Source: JADJOY01 sp046331705 [NCBI: bacterium]
Lineage (GTDB): Bacteria; JADJOY01
DNA: 64,000 bases
NCBI GenBank assembly: GCA_046331705.1
Contig: JAXLQJ010000028.1
Coordinates: forward strand, 31,592-95,591
Direction of reading: 5' to 3'
The number at the start of each line of letters is the position of its first letter. Position 1 is the first letter of the stretch. The position numbers and the translations under genes were made by a program. Below, piece after piece: positions 17,385 to 25,727 of this stretch. The notes beneath the pieces are model-generated. The model worked only from the letters and a program-made list of their open reading frames with translations. It was not told where the DNA came from and ran no database searches.

Positions 17385-19190
17385 ATGCAACCGCTTTCGT
17401 CTCCGGCGGGCTCGCCGGCAACGCCAGAGATCGCCCGCCGCCGCTTGCTCGGGCTGGTGTTGATGGCACTTCCGCTGTCGCTGGCGTGCCATCAAGTGAC
17501 CTCGGTCACACCAAACCCAGCGACGCCGCAGCAAATCGTCCGGATCGCGGGCTCGGGCTTCGGCGCCCAGCCCCAGACGGGCGATCAGGTGACGCTCGAC
17601 GGTCAGGTGCTCGAGGTCGTCGCGTGGGCGGACAAGGAGATCCAGGCTCGCCTTCCGTACGGCAAGATCAGCGGCAGCTACCCCTTGGTGGTGCGGAGGC
17701 TGAACGCGGACTCGTCGCCGATCCAGCTCGCGATCACCCCGGGCAACGCCAACTTCATGGCGAATCTGAGCCTCACGGTGAATCCCAAGAACCACTTATC
17801 TTGGTTCGTGGAGTTCGACACCGCGCACCCATCCACCGCGTCCGCGACCATCGCCAGCGCGGCCGGGACGTTCGCGGTGCCGAGCCAGGGCATCGCCTCC
17901 ACGGTCGGCGGCTCCCATCACCGCGTGGTGATCCTGGGCCTGCGGGTGGACACCGACCACACGGTGCGCGTGACCGCCGACGACGGCGCGAGCTCGATCG
18001 ACGCCACCGTGCCCATCCACCCAGCACCCCTGCCGACGGATTTCCAACCGCCCATCCAGACGCTCGTCAGCGAGCCCGCGTCGATGGCGCCCGGCTACAC
18101 GATGTTTCCGGCCCACACCGGCAGCGACCTCAACAACCCGGTGGGCAACATCTACATCGTCGACAGCGCCGGAAAGCTCGTCTGGTACCACGTGGTGCAG
18201 AGCAAGATCGACGACGTCGAGTACCTCTCGAACGGGCACGTGCTCTACGCAAGCCACGGCACGATCATCGAGATCGACATGCTCGGCAACGAGATCCGTC
18301 GCTACACCGCCGCCGACATCGGCGTACCCGCGCTGCACCACATGGTCACCGAGCTGCCCAACGGCAACCTGGTGACGCTCTACCCGGACATGCGCGTGAT
18401 CGGCGGATATCCGGGGAACGTGAGCTACAAGGTGGTCGCCGACGGCATCGCCGAGTTCACCCGCGACGGTCATCCGGTGCGGCTCTATCCGCTCTGGGAT
18501 TACCTCGATCCCTACCGGATCATCGATCAGCTCGGCTGGGTGATCCCCGTGTGGCCCGACATCTTCGGCGCCGACTCCCGCACGCTCACCGGCGCCAACG
18601 GCGTCGTCTACGACCCCAGCGACGACTCGTTCCTGGTCTCGATGCGCCAGCAAGACATCGTGCTCAAGGTCAGCCGCGCCACCGGCGAGCGCAAGTGGGT
18701 CCTGGGCCAGGATTGGGCGGGGAGCACCGGCGACGACGATTGGCCCTACCTGACGCTGGTCGGGCCCGGATTGCTACCCATCCACCAGCACGCGCCCAAC
18801 CTGCTGCCCGACGGGCACCTGATGCTCTACGACAACGGCAACTCGCGGCAGCTTCCCGAGTTCTCGAGGCCGGTCGAGTACGCGATCGATGGTGCCAACC
18901 TCACGGTCTCCGAGGTGTGGTCGTGGGTGGATCCCGCCTACGACCCGCCGCTCTTCTCGATCTTCACCGGCGACGCCGATCGGCTCGGCAACGGCAACGT
19001 GCTGGTCAGCGATACGGGGTTGTGGGACGACTACCCGTTCGGGCTGCGGTGGATCCGCTTCGCCGAGGTCCGCCCGGCGGACGATCACAAGGTCTGGGAG
19101 ATCCAGGTGAGAGGAATCGGCGTCTCCTGGACGGGCTACAACGGCAAGCGAATCCCCACGCTCTACGCCGGCTTCGCCGCCGCCCAGTAA
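17385..19190 (+). CDS. Arylsulfotransferase (ASST) family protein with IPT/TIG-like domain
   Basis: A 601-residue exported protein. The N-terminus has RRRLLG followed by a hydrophobic stretch and LACH, which could be a Tat and/or lipoprotein signal; the lipobox is weak. Residues about 40-120 form an IPT/TIG-type domain (TPNPATPQQIVRIAGSGFG). The ASST part contains VGNIYIVDSAGKLVWYH, ALHHMVTELPNGNLV and PIHQHAPNLLPDGHLMLYDN, resembling the propeller His sites of AssT-type sulfotransferases. Such enzymes move sulfate between phenols in the periplasm, but many relatives are uncharacterised. ATG 17385 follows GAAGGGAA; ATG 17358 is an alternative. Confidence 0.8.
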   Translation: MQPLSSPAGSPATPEIARRRLLGLVLMALPLSLACHQVTSVTPNPATPQQIVRIAGSGFGAQPQTGDQVTLDGQVLEVVAWADKEIQARLPYGKISGSYPLVVRRLNADSSPIQLAITPGNANFMANLSLTVNPKNHLSWFVEFDTAHPSTASATIASAAGTFAVPSQGIASTVGGSHHRVVILGLRVDTDHTVRVTADDGASSIDATVPIHPAPLPTDFQPPIQTLVSEPASMAPGYTMFPAHTGSDLNNPVGNIYIVDSAGKLVWYHVVQSKIDDVEYLSNGHVLYASHGTIIEIDMLGNEIRRYTAADIGVPALHHMVTELPNGNLVTLYPDMRVIGGYPGNVSYKVVADGIAEFTRDGHPVRLYPLWDYLDPYRIIDQLGWVIPVWPDIFGADSRTLTGANGVVYDPSDDSFLVSMRQQDIVLKVSRATGERKWVLGQDWAGSTGDDDWPYLTLVGPGLLPIHQHAPNLLPDGHLMLYDNGNSRQLPEFSRPVEYAIDGANLTVSEVWSWVDPAYDPPLFSIFTGDADRLGNGNVLVSDTGLWDDYPFGLRWIRFAEVRPADDHKVWEIQVRGIGVSWTGYNGKRIPTLYAGFAAAQ

Positions 19191-19224
19191 CGCGACGATC
19201 GGCGACGCGCGATTCGAGTCGGGC

Positions 19225-19285
19225 GCAGACCTCGGCCGCGTCGTCGGCGCGGCCGGGTCTGCGTTCCGGAGGCTTCCGACGGAAC
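19225..19285. terminator. Strong double hairpin between convergent genes
   Basis: The main stem pairs GCAGACC (19225-19231) and CGGCCGCG (19233-19240) with CGCGGCCG (19248-19255) and GGTCTGC (19256-19262): 15 pairs, one bulged base and a seven-base loop. A second small hairpin (GTTCCG and CGGAAC) follows to about 19285. It fills most of the gap between the stops at 19190 and 19292 and is a good candidate for a two-way terminator. Confidence 0.6.
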
Positions 19286-19291
19286 CCCGGC

Positions 19292-21277
19292 TCAGGCTCG
19301 TACGAACCGGCGGCGCAGCAGCTTGAGGCCGGCGAACAGGAACATCGCCGCGCCGAGCGAGCCGCCGAGGCCCGCGGATCCCGAGCCCGTCGTGCCCACC
19401 GCAGCGTCCGCCGCTTGCGGCGTCAGGCAGCCCGGCGTGGCGGCGTTGCAGTCGTCGTCGATTCCATTGCCCGGGATCTCGACGGCTCCAGGATGGACCG
19501 CGGCGTTGGCGTCGTTGCAGTCGACGGCACCGCACGCGCCGCCCTCGGTCGAGTAGCCGTCGTAGTCGCCATCGGTGCACGGAGCGCCGTTCACCTCGTA
19601 GGCGCCACGGTCGCAGACACCGGCGTTGCGTGCGTAGTGGCGCTGGTCGAAGCTCGGACACGCCGCCGCCAGGCCGGTGTTGATCGCGGGGCTGCCGGTG
19701 CCGAGGGCCTGTGTCCAGGTGGCCCCACCGTTGTTCGCGAGCGCTTGCAGGTTGAGCGACGCCGCGGAGATCGCGGCCAGGTCTCCCGAGCCTGACAGGG
19801 CGCAGGTGTTGGCCGGGCTCTCCAGGTTTCCGCCCGAGGAGGTGACGGCGACCGTGCCATCACACGCCTCGCCGGTGGTGGCACCACCCGGCACGACCGC
19901 GAGGCTCGCGGCGATGACGGTGTTGACCAACGTCGTCGAGCCGTCGGAGTTGAGCGCGCCACCGAGGACCGCGCCTGCGGTGCCGACGCCAGGGGCGCCA
20001 CCGGTCACCTGGTTGTCGGCGAGCGTGGCGCTCGTGAGCGTCACCGTACCGTCGGAGTCGATCGCACCGCCGGATGCCGCACCGCCCACGCTGGCGATGA
20101 GCGAGGAGCCCGCCCCGCCGGTGGCGAGGTTCTTGGCGAACGTCGAGTTCGTGACCGCGAGCGTGGCGCCACCCGCCACGAACGCTCCCGCACCGCCGCC
20201 CGCACCGCCATTTCCGCCGAGGTTCGAGGTGTTGCCGGTCGCGGTGTTCTCCGCCACCAGGCTCTGCGTGAGGCTGACCGTGCCGCCTCCGACGTAGAGC
20301 GCGCCGCCGCGTGCCGCGCCCCCCGTCACGCCGCGTCCCCCGGTGGTGGAGTTCCGCGCGAAGAGCGTGTCGAGAATCGTCGCGGTCGCCCCGTAAGACG
20401 CGACACCTCCGCCGGCCGAGCCGGGCGCGCCGACACCGAAGTACCCGTCTTGCCCGGAGGTGGCGGCGTTGTCCTGGATCGTCGAGTTGCGGATCGAGAG
20501 CAAACCCTGGCTGAGGATTCCGCCACCGGTGCCCGTCCCTGCGGGCTGGCCGAACATGCACGAGCACGACATCGAGCAGCAGCCGGTGCCGCCGTTTCCG
20601 CCCGCGGCGACGTTCTGACTCACCTCGACGGTGTCGAGGGTGAGGCTGCCGGTGCTCGAGCTCAGGATCCCACCGGCGGTCGCGCTGCCGCCGCCGGCGC
20701 TCGAGTTGCCGTTGCCGCCGGTCGCGCGGTTGTCGACGACGCGCGCCCGCGTGAGCGTGAGATCGCCGTCGTTCCAGATGCCGCCCGCAGACACCGACTG
20801 ATTGGTGCCGCCGGTGAGGCGCGCGCCGCTGAGGGTGAGGTCCGAGATCTCCACGAGCGCGCTCGACGCGATCTGCAAGATGCGATCGCCGAGCCCGCTG
20901 GCGCTGATCGTGGTGCTCGCGGCGCTGGCGCCGCGAATCGTGAGCGACTCGGTCACGTCCAGGTCGCCGGTGGCGCTCGCGTCCTCGCCCGCGCCGGGAA
21001 TCGAGAGCGTATACGTGCCCGCCGCCAGCACGATCGTGTCCGCGCCCACGCTGCCAGCCGCGCACGCGTCCACGGCGACGTTGCCGTTCGCCGCCTGGAT
21101 CGCCTCGCGCAACGTGCAGTTCCCGTTGGCACCCAGGTTGGCGTCATCGGCCGTCACGCTGACGTTGTAGACGGTTGCGCGGGCGGTGCCGGCGAGCAAC
21201 AGCGCGGCGCCGAGCACCGCGGAGAAGCGCGGCACGATTCGGCGAGCGGTGATCGGATGCGCACTGCAACGATGCAT
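19292..21277 (-). CDS. CSLREA beta-helix surface protein with MopE-type metal-binding motif
   Basis: A 661-residue protein. ATG 21275-21277 has AGGGGG four bases upstream. Signal peptide, then CSLREA motif NGNCTLREAIQAAN (residues 51-64), then Gly-rich beta-helix rungs (NSTIQDNAATS, NSTFAKNLATG, QSLVAENTATG). A cysteine cluster, CCSMSCSC (233-240), is inserted between rungs. Residues 569-611 hold a MopE-like motif (DGDYDGY, VDCNDANA, VHPGAVE, GIDDDCN), known in surface copper/calcium-binding proteins. The tail is a hydrophobic helix followed by LRRRFVRA. Exported and anchored; the function may be adhesion or metal capture. Confidence 0.86.
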   Translation of the reverse strand: MHRCSAHPITARRIVPRFSAVLGAALLLAGTARATVYNVSVTADDANLGANGNCTLREAIQAANGNVAVDACAAGSVGADTIVLAAGTYTLSIPGAGEDASATGDLDVTESLTIRGASAASTTISASGLGDRILQIASSALVEISDLTLSGARLTGGTNQSVSAGGIWNDGDLTLTRARVVDNRATGGNGNSSAGGGSATAGGILSSSTGSLTLDTVEVSQNVAAGGNGGTGCCSMSCSCMFGQPAGTGTGGGILSQGLLSIRNSTIQDNAATSGQDGYFGVGAPGSAGGGVASYGATATILDTLFARNSTTGGRGVTGGAARGGALYVGGGTVSLTQSLVAENTATGNTSNLGGNGGAGGGAGAFVAGGATLAVTNSTFAKNLATGGAGSSLIASVGGAASGGAIDSDGTVTLTSATLADNQVTGGAPGVGTAGAVLGGALNSDGSTTLVNTVIAASLAVVPGGATTGEACDGTVAVTSSGGNLESPANTCALSGSGDLAAISAASLNLQALANNGGATWTQALGTGSPAINTGLAAACPSFDQRHYARNAGVCDRGAYEVNGAPCTDGDYDGYSTEGGACGAVDCNDANAAVHPGAVEIPGNGIDDDCNAATPGCLTPQAADAAVGTTGSGSAGLGGSLGAAMFLFAGLKLLRRRFVRA

Positions 21278-21411
21278 GGGTCCCCCTGGATCGACGCGGG
21301 TCGACACCCGCCGTTGGCGCGATCCCTCACTCTACCGACGTCGCGCCAGGCGCGCCACGGAACGGGAAACGGATGCGCGCGGCCCGCGGAACAACCTGGG
21401 TGAGGCCAGCC

Positions 21412-23157
21412 TCAGCGGCCGCGCTCGCCCAGCCAGCTGGCGAGGTCGACGCGGAAGATGCCCTCCTGGCTGCCCGCCCACAGCACGTCGTCGACCGGAT
21501 CGAGCATCAGCGATTGCGCCTTCTTGCCGATGGGAATGCGCTTCACGATCCGCGTGGGATCGCCGTACTCGAACGCCCAGAGCTCACCCGGCAAGAACGC
21601 CAGCGCGTAGAAGAGCTCGCGCTTGGGGTCGAAGAGCAGGTTCCGCGAGTTGAGCGGCCCGCGGAACGAGCGCACCGGCCTGAGCGGTGCCAGCGAGTAC
21701 TCGTAGAAACGATCCGAGAAGAAGCTCGCGGCGACCAGCGTGCGCTTGCCGGGGATGGTGATGAAGTCGAGCCCGCCCTCGGGCAACACTTGCTTGTCCA
21801 CGACCGTCAGCGTCGCGGGATCCACCTCGAGAAGCAGGAACCGATCGTGGCGATCGGTCATGCCCAGCTCGGCGTAGAGGTGCCCCGTGGTGGGATCGTG
21901 AAGGACCTTGAGCAATCCGCTGCGGAAGCGCGTGAGCCCGAGATCGCGCATCGAGAGCTGGCGCACGAACGCCTGGGTGTCGCGCTCGTACTCGGCGAGG
22001 ATCGGCAGCTCGTGGAAGGTGATGAAGATCCGCTCGGGAGTGACCGCGAACGACCACGGCGCGATCCGCCCCTGCTCGAGCACGTTCACCTGCCGCACGA
22101 TGCGCAGCGGGTCGCCCTCGAAGACCAGGAAGTTCCCCTTGTCCCAGTCCATGCTGAGGATCTCGTCCTGCGCGGGGTTCGACCACAGGTAGCGCGCCAG
22201 CCCCGGGAACTCGAGGACGCGCGCCTCGTGGGTCGCGAGGTCCACGCGCACCAGGCCCGAGCTCGGGCCGTAGCACGTGAACAGGAAGCGGCGATCGTGT
22301 GAGAGCACGAACTCGCGCATGTACTGCAGATCGAAGTCCGGCGCGGCACCGGGACGCGGATAGACGTGGGTGATGGCGGGATCGTCGACCTTCGGATGCG
22401 CGGCACTGCCCCACGGCAGGAAGCCCACGTAGATCCACAGGATCTGCGACGAGAGCGCGGTCGCGAAGGTGGCCCGCATCGCCCAGCGCAGGTAGCCGAG
22501 CGGGATGGCGATCGCGCCGATCACGAGCGGCACCACGAACGCGATGACGTAGGCCTTCATCTTGCTCGAGCCGAGCTCGAACACGATGAACCAACCGCTC
22601 AGCCCGGCCCAGCCGAGCAGCACCGCGCAGGCCAGCGCGGCCATCCCCCGCGAGCGTCGCGCCAGCGCGAGCGCTAGCAGCGCGGTGACCGCCAGCGTCG
22701 CCACCAGCCCGCCTGGCGCGATGCGAGCCATCAGCAGCAAGTTGAGGGCGATCTTGTGCCACTCGAGCGGGATCCACACGTTCGTGTAGCCCTTGGTGAC
22801 GCGGCTCAGCACCAAGAGCGCGGGACCGCTCAGGATGGCGGCGATCCCGAGCAGCTGATCGATCCACGTCTCACGCGAGATCGCCCCCAGCCGACCGTGC
22901 GTGACGTAGAAGTGGCCCATCAGCACGGCGATCGCGCCCAGGAACACGGCCGCGCCGAGCGGTCGCGAGACGACGCCGTCGATGCCGAGCAGCGCGTATT
23001 CCACGCCTTTGTAGGCCAGCACCACGAAGAGCGCCGCGTCGCTCGCGAGCATCGCCGCCGACGACACGCGCGAACGCCGCGGCAGCGCCGCGCAGCCACC
23101 CGATGCGGCAGACGCGCCAGTCTGGGGTCGCGTCTCTTGCTCGTGCTGCGAGCTCAT
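21412..23157 (-). CDS. Polytopic membrane protein with C-terminal beta-propeller
   Basis: A 581-residue protein. About eight membrane helices occupy residues 37-270 (for example ALFVVLAYKGVEYALLGIDG, LLGIAAILSGPALLVLS). A propeller follows with blades such as FVLSHDRRFLFTCYG, DEILSMDWDKGNFLVF, LLFDPKRELFYALAF and SLMLDPVDDVLWAGS. It has the same order of parts as the protein at 3680-5209 but with more membrane helices. Its ATG overlaps the stop of the upstream pentahaem cytochrome (ATGA, 23154-23157), so both are made together. It is probably a structural or docking subunit of a membrane electron-transfer complex. Confidence 0.78.
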   Translation of the reverse strand: MSSQHEQETRPQTGASAASGGCAALPRRSRVSSAAMLASDAALFVVLAYKGVEYALLGIDGVVSRPLGAAVFLGAIAVLMGHFYVTHGRLGAISRETWIDQLLGIAAILSGPALLVLSRVTKGYTNVWIPLEWHKIALNLLLMARIAPGGLVATLAVTALLALALARRSRGMAALACAVLLGWAGLSGWFIVFELGSSKMKAYVIAFVVPLVIGAIAIPLGYLRWAMRATFATALSSQILWIYVGFLPWGSAAHPKVDDPAITHVYPRPGAAPDFDLQYMREFVLSHDRRFLFTCYGPSSGLVRVDLATHEARVLEFPGLARYLWSNPAQDEILSMDWDKGNFLVFEGDPLRIVRQVNVLEQGRIAPWSFAVTPERIFITFHELPILAEYERDTQAFVRQLSMRDLGLTRFRSGLLKVLHDPTTGHLYAELGMTDRHDRFLLLEVDPATLTVVDKQVLPEGGLDFITIPGKRTLVAASFFSDRFYEYSLAPLRPVRSFRGPLNSRNLLFDPKRELFYALAFLPGELWAFEYGDPTRIVKRIPIGKKAQSLMLDPVDDVLWAGSQEGIFRVDLASWLGERGR

Positions 23158-25583
23158 CCCGTCTCTCCACCCACGGCGAACGCGAGTCGCTCGGCGCGCT
23201 GGGCCGCCACCAAGACCGGCACCGGTCGCATCCCGCCCTCCGCCTGCCAATGCGAGGCATCCGTCTTGCGGTAGAGCCACCGCACCGAGACCTCGAGCAC
23301 GCCGAGCGGGCTCGGCGCATCCCACTCGAACTCCTCGGTCTGCGAATCGCCGGGCAGGATCACCCGCGCGCCCGACGACGACGTGCCGTGCCAGAGCGCA
23401 GGCGCGCGCTGCGGCGACGGCCCCGTCGCGGCGCCCGGCGCCCGCACCACCGTCCCCAATCGATGGGCGTCGTCTCCGAGGCGACCCGCGTCGTCGAGCA
23501 ATCCGCTCGCGAAGACCGTCCGGCCATCCTCGTCACGCACCCGTACCTCGAGCCACGCCTCCAGTCGATCGATCGAGCCCGCCGGGAACGGATGCGTCAT
23601 CCAGGGGTTCGACGTGGTCACCGCGAGACGCGCCCGACCCGGCACAGGCGCGCTCAGCGCCAACGCGATCGGCAAGCACGGTTCGCGCAAGGCCTCCGCC
23701 GGAAGCGGCGTCTCGGCCTCGCCCGGGACGTCGCGCGGGCGCGGCGCGCTCGCCACACACGCGCCGAGCGCCCACGCCGATTGCGCGGACGCGAGCGCCT
23801 CGTCGCCCACGCGCACCGCCGCCGCCAGGTTCGCGCCGGGAAAGAGATGGCTCTTGTGCGCGCCCGCGCCGCCCAGCGCCGTCGCCGCGGGCATGTGGCA
23901 ATCGACGCAGCGGATCCCCGCGACCAGCACGCGGATCTGCAGGTGATGGCAGGTCTGGCAGACGCGATCCTCGGCGAGCACCGCCGGCGAGAAGGCGCGC
24001 CCGTGCGCGGCCCCGTTGAGGCCGATCGTGTAGCGGTCGAAGGCGCCCAGCCCGCGCCGCTCTCGCACCGCGTCGCGGTACGGTCCGAGCAGACCACCCG
24101 TCAAGCTCACGGTGTAGCTCGACTCCCACGGTGGATCGACGGCGACGTCGGCGATGCGGTGGCAGAGCACGCAATCGATCGCGTCGGCGCGCGCGTCGCT
24201 CCGTGGCGCCGCGAGCTCGCCCGCGGGCGCGCTCGGCGCATGACAGGCGACACACCCCGGCGACGTCGCGAGCGGCGATTCCTCTCGCGGTGCTGCCAGC
24301 GCATGCGCCCCTGAGCCGTGCAACGAGCGATGGGACTCCGCGACGATCTCCGCGTGGCAGCCACCCTCCCCGGCGCACGAGCCCGAGAGCTGGAGCCAGC
24401 GATCGGCGGCGGCGCGCGCGAGCGGCGGCTCGGCTGCTTCCGCCGCGCCACGTCCAACGCTGGCGACGACCGTGATGTCGCCCGGGCCGGCCGGCAACCA
24501 GGACTCGCCGAGCACCAAGGCCACCAACGCGCCGACCGCGATCGCCGCGCCGCGCCACGCGCCCGCGAACGCGCCCGACCCGCCGCTTCCCGCGGCGCGG
24601 CCGACGAGCGCGGCCGACCCGATCGCGACCAGACCCCACACCGTGTGCACGTTGTAGAGGTGTCGATCGTGCTCGCGGCTGATGCGCAGGATCACCAGCC
24701 ACGCCATGCTCACGACCACCAGCAACGGCGCCGTCCACACCACCAATCCGAGCGCGCTCCTGCGCACCTCCGGGGCCGGGCCGCGCTTGAGCAGCCCGCG
24801 CGCCACGAACACCGCGCCCACCACCAGCACCGGCAGCGAGATCCGCCCATCGACGGCGTCGCGGGGCAGGCTGGTGCTCACCATGACCGCCTTGCGCACC
24901 GGAACCAGCGCGAACAGGATCGACAAGCCGATCCACAGCGACAGCGGCATGCGCGCCGCTTCCATCCGCAGCCGCCGACCGAGGCTCAGGAAGAGCTGCC
25001 ACAGCACGATGCAAGCGGCGGTGACCCAGCCGACGAGACCGATCAGCGTGCCCGTGAGCGTTCGAGACGCGAACGGCTCGAGGTCGTGACGTCCGGTCGC
25101 GGGAATCAGGATCACCAGCCCCAGGGCCGCCGCCGCGAGCCACGCCGCGATCGCGACCAGCCCGGCGAGCGACGCGACGCGTGCTCGCTTGTCGCGAAAC
25201 GTCGACGCCAACCCACGCGCGAGCAGCGACGCGCCCACCACCGCCGCCGGCAAGACCACGCGGCCGTCCACCCAGTCGGATTGGTCGGTCGCCAGCCGAT
25301 CGAGCACCCACGCCCGCGCGGGAGCGATCGCGGCGAGGATCATGAGCCCGAGCCCCGCGGCGGCCTCGACGCGCGAGCCCTCGCCGTCCACGCGGCGAAA
25401 CACCAGGCGCAAGACCAGCGCGAACGCGAGGAATCCCAGCAGCGGGTGCAGGACGAGGTTCCAGCGAAAGACGAAGCCCGCACCGGAGACGAGATTGACC
25501 AAGCCCGAGGCCATCGCCAGCGCGACAGCGATCGCGAGGCGGGCGCGCGCCGGTTCGGATCCGGACGGCGCGCGCGGGTCCAT
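23154..25583 (-). CDS. Large pentahaem membrane cytochrome c with an extended first haem motif
   Basis: An 809-residue protein. Residues 15-360 hold about ten hydrophobic helices, the largest membrane part among the cytochromes here. Haem sites follow: CAGEGGCH (403-410, spacing CX5CH), CVACH (444), CVLCH (471), CQTCH (542) and CVDCH (559). The haem region carries SLHGSGAHA after the first site, matching the paralogues' layout, then a beta domain with RLEAWLEVRVRDEDGRTVFASGLLDDAGR, split by a short link, as in the paralogues at 6188 and 31329. ATG 25583 starts an operon with the propeller at 21412-23157. The CX5CH site may need dedicated maturation or may bind haem differently. Confidence 0.86.
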   Translation of the reverse strand: MDPRAPSGSEPARARLAIAVALAMASGLVNLVSGAGFVFRWNLVLHPLLGFLAFALVLRLVFRRVDGEGSRVEAAAGLGLMILAAIAPARAWVLDRLATDQSDWVDGRVVLPAAVVGASLLARGLASTFRDKRARVASLAGLVAIAAWLAAAALGLVILIPATGRHDLEPFASRTLTGTLIGLVGWVTAACIVLWQLFLSLGRRLRMEAARMPLSLWIGLSILFALVPVRKAVMVSTSLPRDAVDGRISLPVLVVGAVFVARGLLKRGPAPEVRRSALGLVVWTAPLLVVVSMAWLVILRISREHDRHLYNVHTVWGLVAIGSAALVGRAAGSGGSGAFAGAWRGAAIAVGALVALVLGESWLPAGPGDITVVASVGRGAAEAAEPPLARAAADRWLQLSGSCAGEGGCHAEIVAESHRSLHGSGAHALAAPREESPLATSPGCVACHAPSAPAGELAAPRSDARADAIDCVLCHRIADVAVDPPWESSYTVSLTGGLLGPYRDAVRERRGLGAFDRYTIGLNGAAHGRAFSPAVLAEDRVCQTCHHLQIRVLVAGIRCVDCHMPAATALGGAGAHKSHLFPGANLAAAVRVGDEALASAQSAWALGACVASAPRPRDVPGEAETPLPAEALREPCLPIALALSAPVPGRARLAVTTSNPWMTHPFPAGSIDRLEAWLEVRVRDEDGRTVFASGLLDDAGRLGDDAHRLGTVVRAPGAATGPSPQRAPALWHGTSSSGARVILPGDSQTEEFEWDAPSPLGVLEVSVRWLYRKTDASHWQAEGGMRPVPVLVAAQRAERLAFAVGGETG

Positions 25584-25727
25584 GCCGGGTGGGTGCGCGG
25601 GCGGTATCGGGTCCGATGGTGGCCGCGGACGTGGTCCGGAACGAAGCCCAGGAGCCGCCGCCGAGGGCGACAGAATCCCACATGCCTCGCGACGCCGGCC
25701 AGCCGAATCCGCGGGCGCAGCGCGCGC

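Noticed and set aside
21401-21414. Inverted repeat TGAGGC-CA-GCCTCA at the end of the propeller gene
   Set aside because: The two-base loop is too tight and the repeat includes the stop codon itself, so I do not call a terminator.
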